DNA of 64,000 bases, taken from Valencia hispanica. Its lineage: Eukaryota; Chordata; Actinopteri; Cyprinodontiformes; Valenciidae. The translations under genes were made by a program, and so were the position numbers. Location of the stretch: the NCBI GenBank assembly GCA_963556495.2, contig OY747705.1, positions 29,006,501 to 29,070,500 on the forward strand. Direction: 5' to 3'. Under the pieces are notes generated by a model. It saw only the letters and a program-made list of their open reading frames with translations, searched no databases and was not told the origin of the DNA. Shown one piece after another: positions 35,090 through 56,614 of this stretch. The stretch's first letter is position 1. Each line of letters begins with the position of its first letter.

Positions 35090-35400
35090 GAACTCGGCCG
35101 CCTTTAAAGTATTACATGAACGAGCTACAGCGGCGCCTCTGTGACGAGGGTTGCGTTTAATGGCAGGGGCGCGTTTTACAGCGCCACACCGGGAAATCCT
35201 GACATTATCGCGATAAACTGACTGCTATGCAGTTCAGTTGTACGGGCCTGACGCTGGAATGCGAAACTACAAGTTATTTCGCCGAAACAAACAAGCTGAA
35301 ACACTTCTCCCCGTTGTTTCTGAAACATCGCAGCGTCCTTCGGGAGTCAGCTATGGTTCTAAACGCAACACAGACTTTTAACCCATGGTAAGTTTAATGA
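35090..35400 (+). promoter_or_regulatory. tab3: tab3 promoter and 5' UTR exon
   Basis: The region is GC- and CpG-richer than its surroundings (ggcgcgttttacagcgcc, attatcgcgataaac). A donor acccatg|gtaagtt ends an exon at 35387. This exon would join the acceptor at 36067, 55 nt before the tab3 ATG. Upstream ATG at 35353 opens a 13-codon uORF that stops inside the next exon. Confidence 0.6.
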
Positions 35401-36122
35401 AGTCGTTGGCTGGCTTGAGCACAGTTAGCTTGGTCCATCATTAGCCGGGGGACTGTGACAGCTGAGCAGCCCGGGGTTAGCATTAGCAAAGTTAGCTGCT
35501 TGCCAGTTTAGGAACTGAGTTAATCGTATTTAAAGAGTCATCCTGTTTAGAGGATCGGACTGCTAAAAGGGTACCAGGTGACATCAGAAGATGTCCCAGG
35601 AATAGTAACTCCCGGTGCGGCCAGGCAGCACACAGGTGCGGCTGTTTGTTTGGGTGATGTCCCGGAGGCTAACCGACGCTGACATGAACCCTGCTAGCTG
35701 ACGGCGGTATGTCGTCGTTGCTGGGTGCAAGAGTATGGCTAAACACACAACGGGACGACAGGCGCCTTGCAGATCTGCACCGAGTGTCAACGTGCACAGG
35801 CCTGGTTTAAGTTGTCCCCGTGGTTTTGGTGAAATTGAATTGTTCACGTTTAAGAAATATGTGCGTTGTTGTTGTTATTGACAGCTCAAGCTGGCTATAC
35901 CCCCTTAAGGTCCGTTTCTCTGATATCTGTGGTGACATTACTGCTGACACACAGGGTGCGTTTGAAGCGTTCAGTAGGCCAACAGTCTCAACAGGTGTAT
36001 TGGAAGCATTCCCCTCTGCCATGTCAGCTTGATCGCTCTTTTTGTCGTCTGTCCTCTGCTTCTTCAGGGGATGAGACAACGTTTGGATCTTTGGGCCCTT
36101 TGACCTTCTGTGTGGGTTCAGG

Positions 36123-39100
36123 ATGGCGCAGGGAGCCTCTCAAGTCGACTACCACATCCTGCAAGACCTCAAGCAGCGATTCCCAGAGATCCCAGAGGGA
36201 GTAGTGTCTCAGTTCCTTCTGCAGGTAAATGTACTCTCCAGATTAGTCTGCTCTTCTCCTCAAAAATGTTGCATAATGGTACAGGATTATTGGTTTTCTG
36301 CTCAAAACCCATTTGCAATAGAATATGTTTTTGTTTAGTTTTCTCTACAGTATATTTATAAGTATACTCTAGAAAGCACATCAGACTCACTTGAGCAAAT
36401 TAATAATTTAGATCTAAAGTTGAATATCATTCATATGCATTTTGACAGTGTGCCATTTAGATGTGCTTTTGAAAAGATGTAACTTAATTTTGTTTTGCCT
36501 ATAATTAGGTGTTCATTTCTGTTATTTGTAAAGATGTCCCAAATGTCTTTATATTAAATCATAAAGCATAAACTTAAACAGTAAAGACACATGTAAAAGT
36601 TACATATATAAACAGTCAGGATGCGAACTTTTTGTAGCTGATCATTTAGTTATTTTATCAGTTGGTCTGCTGTTACTTTAAAATATTTATTTAAAACTAA
36701 AACACGTTAACGCAGGTCGGTTCATTTGCAGAATTAACACGTCTAATTCATTAACGCAATAAATGCATGTATAGAATGACCCGCGTGTTTAGCCTACAAT
36801 TCAACCCGCGCTGCTTTCAGTGCTCGCTCGTCACGTAAACAGCATGGCAGACCCAAACTGCATCCGTGGTTCCATGTGAGCCTCTCAGTCACAGACCAAT
36901 AGGGATTAGAGGTCTACATCACTCCCTGCTCTGCTACGCATATCTTCTGCAGAAAGAGACGCTTTGATAAAAACAACAAATGTGCATGCCATCGACTCGT
37001 TCATTTAAAGGCAAACAAATTATTTCTTTGTTTGGAAATGGTCAGAAGAAGCGATTGGAACGAGCAGATGATTAAAAATGCAACAATCTGCAACGATCAC
37101 TTCACATCAGGTAAGCCTTAGCTAACATACAAGCTAACATAGCTAAACAACACTACAGATGCAAGATAACCACAACTTATAACAGTGAGAACCAGGGAGT
37201 AATGTAAAGGTTCGGTGTCACTCCATTTGCGCACGCATTGCAGTGTTGATAAACAAATAGTTTCTATCATTCAGAAAAATTCAATTCAAAAATACTTTAT
37301 TGATCCCAGAGGGAAAATAAGTACTGTTGTAGCTCATACTATTTAATTCTTCAAGGAGTTATTGTAAAACCTGATGGCTGTGGGCAGGAAGGATCTCCTG
37401 TAGAAGTCTGTGTTGCAGCAAAACTGAAGAAGCTTCTGACTGAAGACACGTTGTTGTTGTAGGATAGTCCCATGAACAGGATGCTCAGAGTTGTCCAGAA
37501 TTAATAAGAAACTTTCAGCTTTACATTCAGAAAATGGTAACCAGTTAGCTTGCCTTAGCAACTGGCTAAAAGATGAATAGGTTAAAAGGGCCACGTTTAA
37601 ATATGATTGTGGAATTCAAAACAAAAGTTCCAGGCATCTTTCCTGTATTTCCTTAAAAAAAAGAGCAACACCTTCCTGTTTTATCCTTTTATTTACACAG
37701 AAAATGGACTGTTTCAGTCATATTTAGGAATTCACAGCTACCCTGTGATTTAATTAGATTAAAATCTTTAATCGTTTGACAGAAAAGCTTCAAGTTGTTT
37801 ATTTATTTATATATAAACAACTTGCAACATTTCCACATTTGCTCCCCTTTATTATTTAATTCACACTCTTAATTAGTCTAAGATGTTCTGTTCAATATTT
37901 AAAGACATATTTTATTAGTCAGATTTTTTTAAATAAATGTAAATATAGTACAATATTTTACTGGAATAATCTTTTCAATAACAATTCTTTCCAAGTAGTT
38001 TGTTTTCATAACCACTGGTTACTGACTTTTTATTCCTTCCATTGGTTGGAGCAGTAAAGTTACATGATGAACTTTTGAGCTGTTATTTAAGAGCAGTGAA
38101 ATGATCCTAACTCAGCGTTATGACTCTTTCAGAACAACAATAATCTGGATCTTTGCTGCCACCTGCTGTCTCAGGAGAGTAACAGATATCTGTATGGAGA
38201 CTTCCATCACAGTCCTGAGGAGATGCAAATGAGTCGAAACCACATGCTACAAATTAGCCTCGGCTATCCAGCTTCAGAGGCTGGCAAATCAAATGGAGGA
38301 GGAGCAGCAGCGGGGCGCTCCTTGGTGCACAGCACCAGTGACAGTCACATCGACCCTCAGCGGCCTAGCTACCCTGAACCACTGTCGGCTCCTGCGACTA
38401 TGGCTCCCTCCCCCAGTTTTAATCCTTTTTTTATGAATGATCAGAGCCGCTCGTCCAGCACGCCCACGCCTCCACCCACAATGCAAGGCATGTCCCCCAC
38501 GTATACACCAGTTCCACGATATCCTATGAACCCTATTACGGTCGCTCTTTCACAAACCATACCTACTGTCCACCAGGCTCTGCAGATTCCTCAAGGGCAC
38601 TATGTTAACAACACCAACGCCCTGTACATTCGACCCTCACCCTCTCAGAGCCCACAGCCAGCTCCCTGGCCCTCCTCTGCGGCACCCGTTTATCAGCATC
38701 AGCAGTCCCCATACAGTACTCCCCCATATGGCTCTCCGTACAGCTCGCCTCAACATCAGTTCCAGCCACAACCTGGGCACCAGCAATACGTCTTCCTACC
38801 TATTAGCCCTCCGAACCTTACAAATATGCCCACCCATCACCAGCAGCAACAATACAGGCCCTACCAAACAAAACACCCTCTTACAAAGCAGATAGAATTC
38901 CCTCTTGAAGGCCCACGACCTCGCAGCAACTCACCTGTTCACACCTCACATCCTCAGGGCTCGCATTACATGGCAACAAGCCCCTCACCCAGCTCCCCCT
39001 CGCGGGCCATCACCATCAGCGGGCCTCCTGGACCAGCGGCTTTTCACCCTGGAATGTACTTGCAGCACCAAGCCAACACAAGGCCTCTTCCAGCCTCCTC

Positions 39101-41388
39101 CCCCCAGCCAGGCCAGTCTGCCTATACTTTAAAAATGAAAGTGTCCCCTGGAGGCCAGGTTCAAAGACCACCAAGCTCACCACCTGTTGCTGAAGCTGAG
39201 TCTCTTCTCAACATTGTAGATCAAGGGGCGCACAGCGCTACCCCAGCACCCATCCTGCCCATTTCTGCCCTGCCAGGGAACGTCATCAGTCAATTTCAGC
39301 AGTTACCCCGACGTCCAAGCTCAGCCTCTGATGACTATGCCTACACACAAGGTAAGGAATTACACTTTTTTATGCAATAATAATGAGCATGATTTTAATT
39401 ATTTCTGTTTTCGTTTCTGTGGGTTTGGGAATGTAAAGATTGGAGATGCACTAATCAGTCAGTCAGAGACTGAAATCAGCCAATTTTCCCATGATTGCTT
39501 CTATATAATAATTTCCTGATCAAATTCTGATAACCTTTTCTTTTTCTTTGATTTCAATGTGACCCCCAGCAGTGTTATGAATAAATAAATATATTCAAAC
39601 TTTAAGTCTATAATTCTGTTTTTGTCCCCTCAACTCTTTTAATTAAAACGTGAGTTGTAATTGGTTCCTTATATAACAGTTAAAATAGGATAAAAACCTA
39701 TTAGGATAAAAACAGGATAAAATTAAAATGACCAAAATATGAATGAAAAAACATTTTCAATTCAAATTTCACAGTTGTGGAAGTCCCATTGTTTCTCACT
39801 TTGTACTCGAGTCAGACTTTCCAAGTTAACAGATGCAACCCTGGGGTCAGAACTCCTACTTAGAAAATTGCACATTCAGAATGGTGTATGTTATTTTCAT
39901 TTAATTACTTAATAATGTTTAATAATAAATTTCAGATAGTTTCTGAATAAACAGTGGTACACACAATACTGTGAATTTTCTATTTGAAAGCATCTTCCTT
40001 TAGATTATTTATTTATTCATAATCTTAGATTTCAATTGCCTAAAACATATGTAAAATAAAGTGTTAAAAAGATAAATTAGAATGAAGTACATTATATTTC
40101 CATTTTTTTCCTTCTAAAAGTGATCAAATTGTTCTTACTTTTAAAATGTCATTTAAATAAAATTATATATATATGGAGCACATGTCATTTTTGTAGGTTT
40201 ACAGTGAATTCTTAGCTGCATAATTTCTCAATTTGCTGCCCTATATTTAATACCTATCTAAAGTTAAATGTTTTGTAGTCCAAATATTCTTTGCTAAGCA
40301 TTTTTTACTTTGTGCAGAATGTAATATTTGGCCTTCTTTAAAAGCTGGCTGTGCTGGTATTTTTTATGGCATGATTTGATTGTGTTGTCGTGTTGTAGTA
40401 GCAACAGAGCACTGAAGTGAGAAGTGGTTGTTAATTAAACAACGTTCTTTACTCCTGCTTTTCAAGCATGTTTATAATTGATGTCCCTCCCCACAGCTCT
40501 TCTGCTCCACCAGCGGGCGAGGATGGAGCGTCTGGTAAAGGAGTTGCACATGGAGAGGCAGAAGCTAGAGCAGTTGAAGGCTGACGTCAATAATATGGAA
40601 TACGACGCCCTCCAAAGGCGTTTTCGACGAGTCAATTCAACACATCTCGTACCCAGAGTAAGGATCACAGTATGTATAGTGAGGGCGTGGCTATAAATGG
40701 CTTTCTTAAAAGAACTTAAAACAAGTTGTGTATATATAATTACGTTTTAATTTTGAGGGGTGTCTATTAAAGTATAAAATCGGTAGGGGGGTGAGTTGCT
40801 CTTTGACTTCCGTTGTGGTAAGACTGTGTTCACTCAGCGTAAAAAACGCACATTAAGGTATGTATACGTAGACTATTGTGAACTATTAAACGAGGGCGTT
40901 ATAAGCGTTTTTTGATGGGGTCTCAAATATTAGCGGGTTTTAACTATTTGCAGGCGGCTGTGGTCCCTAACACCCGTGAATACCGGGGTCCACTGTATTT
41001 GCCAAAGCATGTTTTGCGATGATACTTTTAATTTATTAAGGGACAAAAGCTATTAAACCACACCTGTTCCTATGTGGAAGAACATAAATTAACCACTTTC
41101 TTTGTTCAATTTCACCCACTGCATCCAGGCCCAATTCCTCCCAGAGACCAGCAGTGTCCAAGAAACATTTCTGTTCATCATAATAAAACTATAAAACACT
41201 TATTTTTATAACAGAAAATGTAAAAGTTGGAATTGGAATATGAACTGGGTTAAGACGTAGCTAAACTGACTGGGATGTTTTCATTGACTGCAGCCTGAGG
41301 AGATTACCCGACTTCGAACTCAGAACAGACAGCTGCAGATTAATATTGACTGCACACTGAAGGAAACAGATCTGCTGCAGTCCAGAGG

Positions 41389-41453
<65 letters not shown>

Positions 41454-44400
41454 TCCTACATAAATACCCTTTGAGGGTTTTTCTGATTTATTTAAACTGA
41501 GTCACTTTAATTGAACCAGGATTCAAAGCTGACAGAGTTTGACCTTAACTAATGTTTTATTCTATCATAGATCAAGTGTTTAAATTACTGGTTGGTCTGC
41601 AGCAGGAACCAAGCTGATCCATAACTGAACCCCACCCTGTTGATGCTCATTTTTGATTGATTACATAACTGATAAAAGCAATAACTATTGCATGATGAAA
41701 GGAAAATTACTTTCAATCATTAGTCTGTTTACAAGGCATAAACATGTGGTTGCCCGGTCATCATGATGAACTTTATTTTACCGTTGTTTAAGGTTTATTG
41801 TAGTTGCACTTTAAATTTGGATAAAATCTATAAATAGATTTATGGTTTACCCTCCCTGGGAGAACTGTACTATCATAGTTGTTATTGTGTCAAGTGGTAT
41901 ATCACCTTGTACAAGTCTTCATAGCTATTAATTTACAGTTTATCACAGATTTAATGTGATAGCCCAACACAATGTTGAGCATTATTCAGAAGTTGAAGGG
42001 AAAGGTTTTCAAAAAAAAAAAAAGTGAAATGCGTTTTCAATGCAGCTGTATTTACTCTGATGCACATAAATTAAATCCAGTGTATCCAATTGCCCTCAGA
42101 ACCCAGATAATTGGCTTTGAGCATTTAACAGTGCACTGATCAAGCCACCCTACAACCTAAGTGGAAATATGTGATTAAAGGAAGTCCAGACTTCCCGTTT
42201 CAGCATCTCCAAGAATACAAAGACAAAAACGCACATTTGCAGCTCCAACTGCAATGAAAACTTTTTCTAAGCATTGACGCAGGGTGGACTCCATACAAAC
42301 CTTTTTTTATCAAAAAAAGAAAAATTGAAACCAAATATCTTCCCAGTCATGCACTACTTTCTGTTGGTCTACCACATAAATTCCCAATTAAATACATTGA
42401 AATTTGTTGTTGTAATGTGATGGAATGTAAAAACTAAAGGAATAAAAATGCTTTAACAAGGCCCTATAATGTAAATGTACATGTGTATTTTTTTTCTTCT
42501 CAACCATTTTTCATACAGCTTTAGCCCGTTTCAATCAAGAAACATAGTTCACATCGTGTGAATGGCTCAAACTTGTATATTTTGACCCTTGATTTTCTGT
42601 TTAAGTTGAAAGTAATTTTCATGCTTGCAATTCTGATTTTGAGTGTCATTTCAATGTGTGCTTAAATAACCAAATGAATTGTTTATTTAATACAATTCAA
42701 AGCAAAAAGTTTTGAGTAGAAAACCCCCAGAAAAATCAGAACTGGAGTTGCTTTTCTTCTAGCCAGCATGTTCGCTAAAACTTTCCAGCGTGAGCAGCTT
42801 GAACCAAGACTGGTCGGACCTTTCGGTGTAAGGGACACTAAATCAAACAAATTCAAACTCTTATTTCTGGTTTGCTCCACAGGGAAGTTTGACCCAAAAG
42901 CAATGAGCAACTTCTATGACAACATTCAGCCTGGTCCTTTGGGGCCGACCAATCCTGGGAAGAAAGGTGAGAGAAGTTTTGTAGGTTTTAGGACATGAAC
43001 GTGTGACCAATGAAAGATTTATGCAAGGCATTAAAAAGAAGTTTAAGTCTTTAAAGTAGATGCAGTTTGAGTTGAGATTTGCAACACGTTTGAGACACTA
43101 TCTCTTCAGCCAAGCCGTCCTGGTCAAGATGAGCCACGAAAATGTTATACACAGAGAGGAAAACAAAGCTAAAAAATAAACACAATCAAAAAAAGAAATG
43201 GCCTAATTCTGTTCTGCCGTCTGGAAAAGTGTGAAATTTGATTCAAGTATTTTTCAGGTCTGAATAAGTATGGGGGAAGAAAAGGAAATGGTGTGTGGAG
43301 AAATATTTTTATTTCCTGACTTACTACCGGTCCCATCATCTAAAGGTTCTGTACAACCATCCAATGTGTCTGGATGTGTTTTTGCAGACTTCACTCTTAA
43401 AGCCTAGGCACCGCAGAAATGTTTTTTATATTCATCATCATCCTTTATTTATAAAGCACGTTTAAACGGCGACAACGCCAACCAAAGTGCTGTACAACAC
43501 AATAAAACACCAAACAAATAAAATCTAGCCGCATAAAACGGATAAAACAAGTAGAAACTAAAAACAAACCACAAGGGTTACACTGCCACAGCCGCAAATG
43601 CCAGGGAATAAAAATATGTCTTTAAACGAACTTTAAAAGTGGGGAGGGAAGGGGCGAGTCGGACCGTCAGGGGGAGTTTGTTCCAGAGTTTCGGAGTACA
43701 AACTGAAAAGGCCTGTTCCCCACGGGCCTTATGTGGGCAGGAGGAACAAGCAGAAGGTGCTGTTCAGATGACCTCAGGGTTCTCGCTGGAACATAAGTGC
43801 TTAGAAGCTGTGCCAAATAAGAGGGGGCCGTTCCATGCAATGATGTATAACCCAACAGAAGAATTTTAAACTTAATGCGGAATCGAACCGGAAGCCAGGT
43901 AAACTTGCCAATACAGGGGTAATGTGGTTTCGCCGGTCTGTGCCCGTCAGAAACCTTGCGGCAGCGTTCTGCACCAACTGGAGCCGCACCACTGAAGAGG
44001 AGGGAAAACCATATAAGAGCGAGTTGGCATAGTCCAGACATGACGCCACGAAGGCATGGACAACAGACTGAAGATCTTTCTTATTTAGAACAGATCTTAA
44101 CTTGGTCAGCCGGCGGAGATTATTTTCATGATTATGATTTATTTTCAGATTATATTCATGGTGAACTTTTGTCTCTATACTCACTAAAATTCTGGAAATG
44201 TATATCCATAGCTGGATTTTAGCATATTCCAAGATATTATTTAGCAAATCGGAAAAAGATTTGGTCCCAACATTGACCCTTGAGGAACACCTGTGTTTTT
44301 CTTTAAAGCTTTAGAGTTGTAGCTATCTGCTATCTTAGATGGAAACTGTATAAGAATCTGGCTTTTTATTTTATGTCCATGTCAAGCAGTACTTGAGTAA

Positions 44401-44683
44401 TCTTTGCTTGAATTCATCTCAATAAATGTCCATTGAGTGGCCTTCCACTGAGCTTGTCGGTTAATCTGTTTTATCACAGGAATTAGGTGTTTTTGTGCTA
44501 AATATATTAAACTTTGTTTTTTTCCTGACGTTGTTATTGGTAGAAACGGAGCAGGCCTCCAAGCCAACGCCTCAAAGAGACGAGGATTTCGAAGGAGCTC
44601 ACTGGAGCTGTGATAGCTGTACCCTCCTCAACCACCCTGCACTCAACCGCTGTGAGGCATGTGAGATGCCACGCTACAGCTGA
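36123..44683 (+). CDS. tab3: tab3, TAK1-binding ubiquitin-reader adaptor, six coding exons
   Basis: TAB3 bridges K63-linked ubiquitin chains to the TAK1 kinase in NF-kB and MAPK signalling. Coding exons: 36123-36224, 38133-39351, 40497-40657, 41294-41387, 42883-42966, 44544-44683; total 1800 bp, 599 residues. The N-terminal CUE domain is split across exons 1 and 2 ([21 protein letters not shown] then [16 protein letters not shown]). The large second exon is Pro/Ser/Gln-rich and disordered, with SDSHIDPQ and NPFFMNDQ. A coiled coil starts near residue 441 ([13 protein letters not shown]), followed by the TAK1-binding stretch, [13 protein letters not shown] and a C-terminal NZF zinc finger (W574, four Cys spaced C-x2-C-x10-C-x2-C, ending CEMPRYS). 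TAB3 rather than TAB2 is favoured by [24 protein letters not shown] and [13 protein letters not shown]. Relative to human TAB3 the region between GKK and the NZF is shorter. The NZF Thr-Phe dipeptide reads Thr-Leu. Confidence 0.95.
36225..38132. other. tab3 intron with repeats
   Basis: 36690-37110 contains ttaacgcaataaatgc-type text typical of a hAT family, degraded. 37270-37610 is a minus-strand LINE 3' end. No coding exon is seen. Confidence 0.5.
37270..37600 (-). mobile_element. LINE 3' end, minus strand, in tab3 intron
   Basis: Minus ORF 37343-37594 ends [15 protein letters not shown], the C-terminal motif of a fish LINE ORF2. The 3' tail in reverse is ccctctgggatcaataaag, which also occurs at about 26490. 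Confidence 0.7.
39352..40496. other. tab3 intron, nothing recognised
   Basis: AT-rich sequence without an exon-like ORF or an identifiable repeat. Confidence 0.5.
41392..41452. repeat. (CA)n microsatellite touching a tab3 splice donor
   Basis: About 30 CA units begin four bases after the GT of the donor at 41388 (gtat, then acacac). It lies on the tab3 sense strand. Confidence 0.97.
41945..42475 (+). mobile_element. internally deleted Tc1-like relic in tab3 intron
   Basis: Retains the outer ends: gatgcacataaattaaatcc on the left and tgcactactttctgttggtc on the right. The transposase centre is missing apart from scraps around 42110-42290. Confidence 0.65.
43425..44250 (-). mobile_element. 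L2-like LINE ORF2 end and 3' UTR, minus strand, in last tab3 intron
   Basis: Minus text reads [20 protein letters not shown] then [18 protein letters not shown] and [20 protein letters not shown], the standard L2 tail. In another frame [16 protein letters not shown] continues. Frameshifted; it sits between tab3 exons 42883-42966 and 44544-44683. Confidence 0.85.
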
Positions 44684-45375
44684 ACTCAGCATGGCACTGC
44701 GTCGCCCATCCTTGCCCAAATCTTTGGACGCCCTGAGCCCCGACCCTCAGAATCTGTCTTGACGTCTGCTCCTGTCAATCGATATACAAGCCTCCCCTTC
44801 CCCCCCTTCCCCCCCTTTCTACCTGCTGAGGAAGAGCCACTATCTCCCCTCTGATTACTTCTCCTCCTGTCCACTACTGTGCACTATGATCAATGTTTTC
44901 TTTGGTGGATGATTAATCTCCTGGCATATGTCAAAAAAAGGGGCTTGAAAGGGTGCAACTGCGGAAGTAAGTGGAACAAAGTGGTTTCTGGATCGAGGAG
45001 AGGCGGCTGTGGTTTACCTAGGGAACATTCCAGGCAGAAGAGAGTGACTGCCCTGTTTACACTGTGCCCATTACTGAACTCAGAAGGGAGGCACGTCCAC
45101 TTTAATCCAGGACTTGTGTGTTTCACACATGACAACAGAACAATGAACAAAGTGGTATGTAAGTTGTGACGAATGCGAATTTTAGATTGTACACTGTATC
45201 TGGCTCCGTATGAGAGCTCGTATCACTGAAAGAACACTAAAAGACACTTGCATAAAAAGTATACTCCTTGTACTTTTATGCATATTATGCCACCATGTAT
45301 TATGTGTTCAGAGGATGTTGATTTCTTGTGCAAATGCCTCAACTTGCTGTACATAATAAAAGAGCTGATTCTATG
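44684..45375 (+). other. tab3: tab3 3' UTR with poly(A) signal
   Basis: Follows the TGA at 44681-44683. An aataaa at 45355-45360 is the first canonical signal. There is a C-rich tract near 44798-44816. Confidence 0.7.
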
Positions 45376-45799
45376 TGACTTGACAATACAAGACTGCACA
45401 GTTTCTTGTGATTCCTGAATCAAACTTTTATTTTTCATTCAGTACACGTTTATTATGTTTATCATCAGAAACTTCGCAGGAAGCAGTAGTGGCATGCAGA
45501 TGCTCCTACTTTGTGGAGATGAAGCAGAATACATTTAAGACGGCTGTGATTGAGATTCTGAACATTGGTCAGTAGGTTGATCATTGCATTCATCCTCACA
45601 CCCACTGCACATTTTACTCTGTTACCTTTAAATATTCTTATTAGCTTTGATATCAAAACTAAATATACAACTTTCATAAACTGCAGTGACTTCTCTCTTT
45701 ATTACCCATTTTTGTTACATTTATACAGAGTGGGAAGATAAACAAGCATCACATGGGGAGCACTGAGCACATGCTGAAGAGCATGATCACCCAGACCAG

Positions 45800-46665
45800 T
45801 GGTGTCTGAAGGTTTTCCCACAAGGCCAAAAAGCACTCGCAGACAAGAAACCTCTTAAAATGTTAGAATATAACATGATTTTGAGTATTTTTTTATTTTT
45901 ACTGTAGATCTGTAATATTAAATGGGGCCTTGCACCTTGGCCTCTGCTGGCTTCTACTTTTTTGGTCTGAAAAGATTTTAGGAGCAAGAACTGGATCAGT
46001 TCCGTTCAAAATACTTTATTAATCAAAGGGAGAAATTAAATATAGCTAATCCGGAGTTCTTCAGAGTCATAGTTGTGGAATCGGCAGACAGAGAGGATCT
46101 CCTGTAGCAGTCTGTGCAACAGTGGTATGAAGAAACCTCTGACTGAAGACACTCTTGAATAAAACCCTTATGAGGTGATCATATTAGTTTTAAATTCTTG
46201 AAATATTTTTAGGTCGATTTTTTTACTGTAGATTTGGATTTGATTGTAAAGCTGAAATATAAAAAAGGGCCTCACGTGTTTGCCATATTGAAAGACAGAC
46301 AATGTCGTAAATTTTGTTTAAGTAGTTTATAATTTAGTTTAAAACCTTTCAGAAATAAGAACTGGACATGCATCACTATTTCTCTATAACTGTTTGCTGT
46401 ATTTTTCCCAGGTTTTGACGATTGATGTGGTTTACAGAAGAGGTTGTGGGATCTTTGTCATAGTATTTACTACAGAAATAATACTAAAGCCTAAAACTTG
46501 GTTTGAAAAAGCTGAATACTGTGTTGTACCAAATATTCTCCATTTTAGGAAGAATTTATTTGGATCTTGTTTTAAAAGGATTGCACCAGAAAAAATCTTG
46601 GCCGAAAGATTTTTAAAAACTGGCTGCACAAAAACATTCTGACTGCCCATGGACACCTCTGATCT
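45800..46665. mobile_element. probable hAT-like element with LINE tail inside
   Basis: The left end cagtggtgtctgaagg and the right end ggacacctctg are weak inverted repeats of the fish hAT type. No matching 8-bp duplication was seen. At 45995-46160 a LINE 3' end, minus strand, resembles that at 37270. Confidence 0.45.
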
Positions 46666-46679
46666 AGATACATGCATTC

Positions 46680-47460
46680 ACTCAGCAGGCATGGGCATTT
46701 GACATTTTCTTTCCCACTCTTCTTCTAGGATTGCACACATTTTGGTTAAACACATATTTACATATAGTACAACAGAATTATCCCAAAAAAATATCTGTGT
46801 AACTAAAATTGTATAGGAAATTAACAATACCACTGTTTGTGATTGATTTAGCTAATAATGAACAAGCAGACGTTTCTCTCACCTATCATATTTAGAAGAT
46901 GCCTGTGGAATGTTTCCTTTTAAAATAGCCCTTATTATGAATAATTTGTTTGACAGTTTTAATATGAGAGGACAAAATATTGCTCCATGATCATTTATTT
47001 CATTTACGTTGAAAGGGAAGAAAAGGTTGTACAAGGTCCAGCTGGGAGCATCTCTGGGGAAATGTAAAATGTTACCCTGTCTTCCTCGCTTTGTCATCAC
47101 CAGGATATTGCTTGAGCAGGACATCTTCCTCTCTACGCTCGCCTGAAATCACCGCAGACTTTTCTCTGCTCTAACTAGTTTATTATTCCACTGTTCCAGA
47201 TTTACTACCTAAATCTAGGACCCTCATGAGATGCTCATAATTGTCTGATTAGTGACATTATCTCCCAAATGTCTTCTGGTTACGTTTGAATTTCTGTTTC
47301 AGACGTGTGGCTTATTCTATAAATAAAACTCATGGGCATCTGTCCAGTTTTGGGAGTTCACAGTAACAAACAGGAGAACTCTGTTGAGCGTTTAGTTTTT
47401 TCCTGTTTTCCAGTCTGTGGTTGTGCACTGTTGAACAGAAAAAGTTGATTAAACTATAAT
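46680..47460. other. intergenic / tmem47 3' UTR region
   Basis: Contains a minus-strand AATAAA at 47179-47184 that could end tmem47 transcripts. Nothing else is recognised. Confidence 0.4.
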
Positions 47461-47500
47461 ATGAAAACACAGTTGTTTTTCCTCCCTTTTGTAACATATT

Positions 47501-56040
<8,540 letters not shown>

Positions 56041-56449
56041 TTACTATTAACTGAGGTATCAATGCGCGTTTATTCATCTTAATGCTGAAATGATCAAACG
56101 AAAGTGGGAAAGGAATTTAAAAATAAAATAAGAGAAGTGACTAACATTACTCTTAAAGAGGTTATTGGCTACAGCCTTTACAACTGTAAAATGTTTCGGT
56201 ATAAATGCGTAAATATTACATCTTTCATTTCAGTTTTATTTTTAATTATTAGTCTAACTCTTGCCCTCTGGTGGAGGCTAAGGAAAAGACAGAGTTAAAC
56301 TGCACAATATTTGTAATAGCAATATCAGTTTCCAATTATTACCTGTACAACGGACTGCTTGCATGCTTTATTTGGTAAGTTCTTTTATTACAGGTACCAT
56401 AAATGCAAATTATGGATGCCATCAAGATTGTTGCCCCTTTGGATAGACT

Positions 56450-56609
<160 letters not shown>

Positions 56610-56614
56610 ATAGC

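Noticed and set aside
38602..39132. Two plus-strand ORFs inside tab3 exon 2
   Set aside because: Out-of-frame shadows of the Pro-rich tab3 exon.
42768..42998. ORF extending tab3 exon 42883-42966 upstream with an ATG at 42768
   Set aside because: The acceptor at 42882 gives a phase-correct match to human TAB3 (FDPKAM-NFYDNI); the upstream part has no TAB3 similarity.
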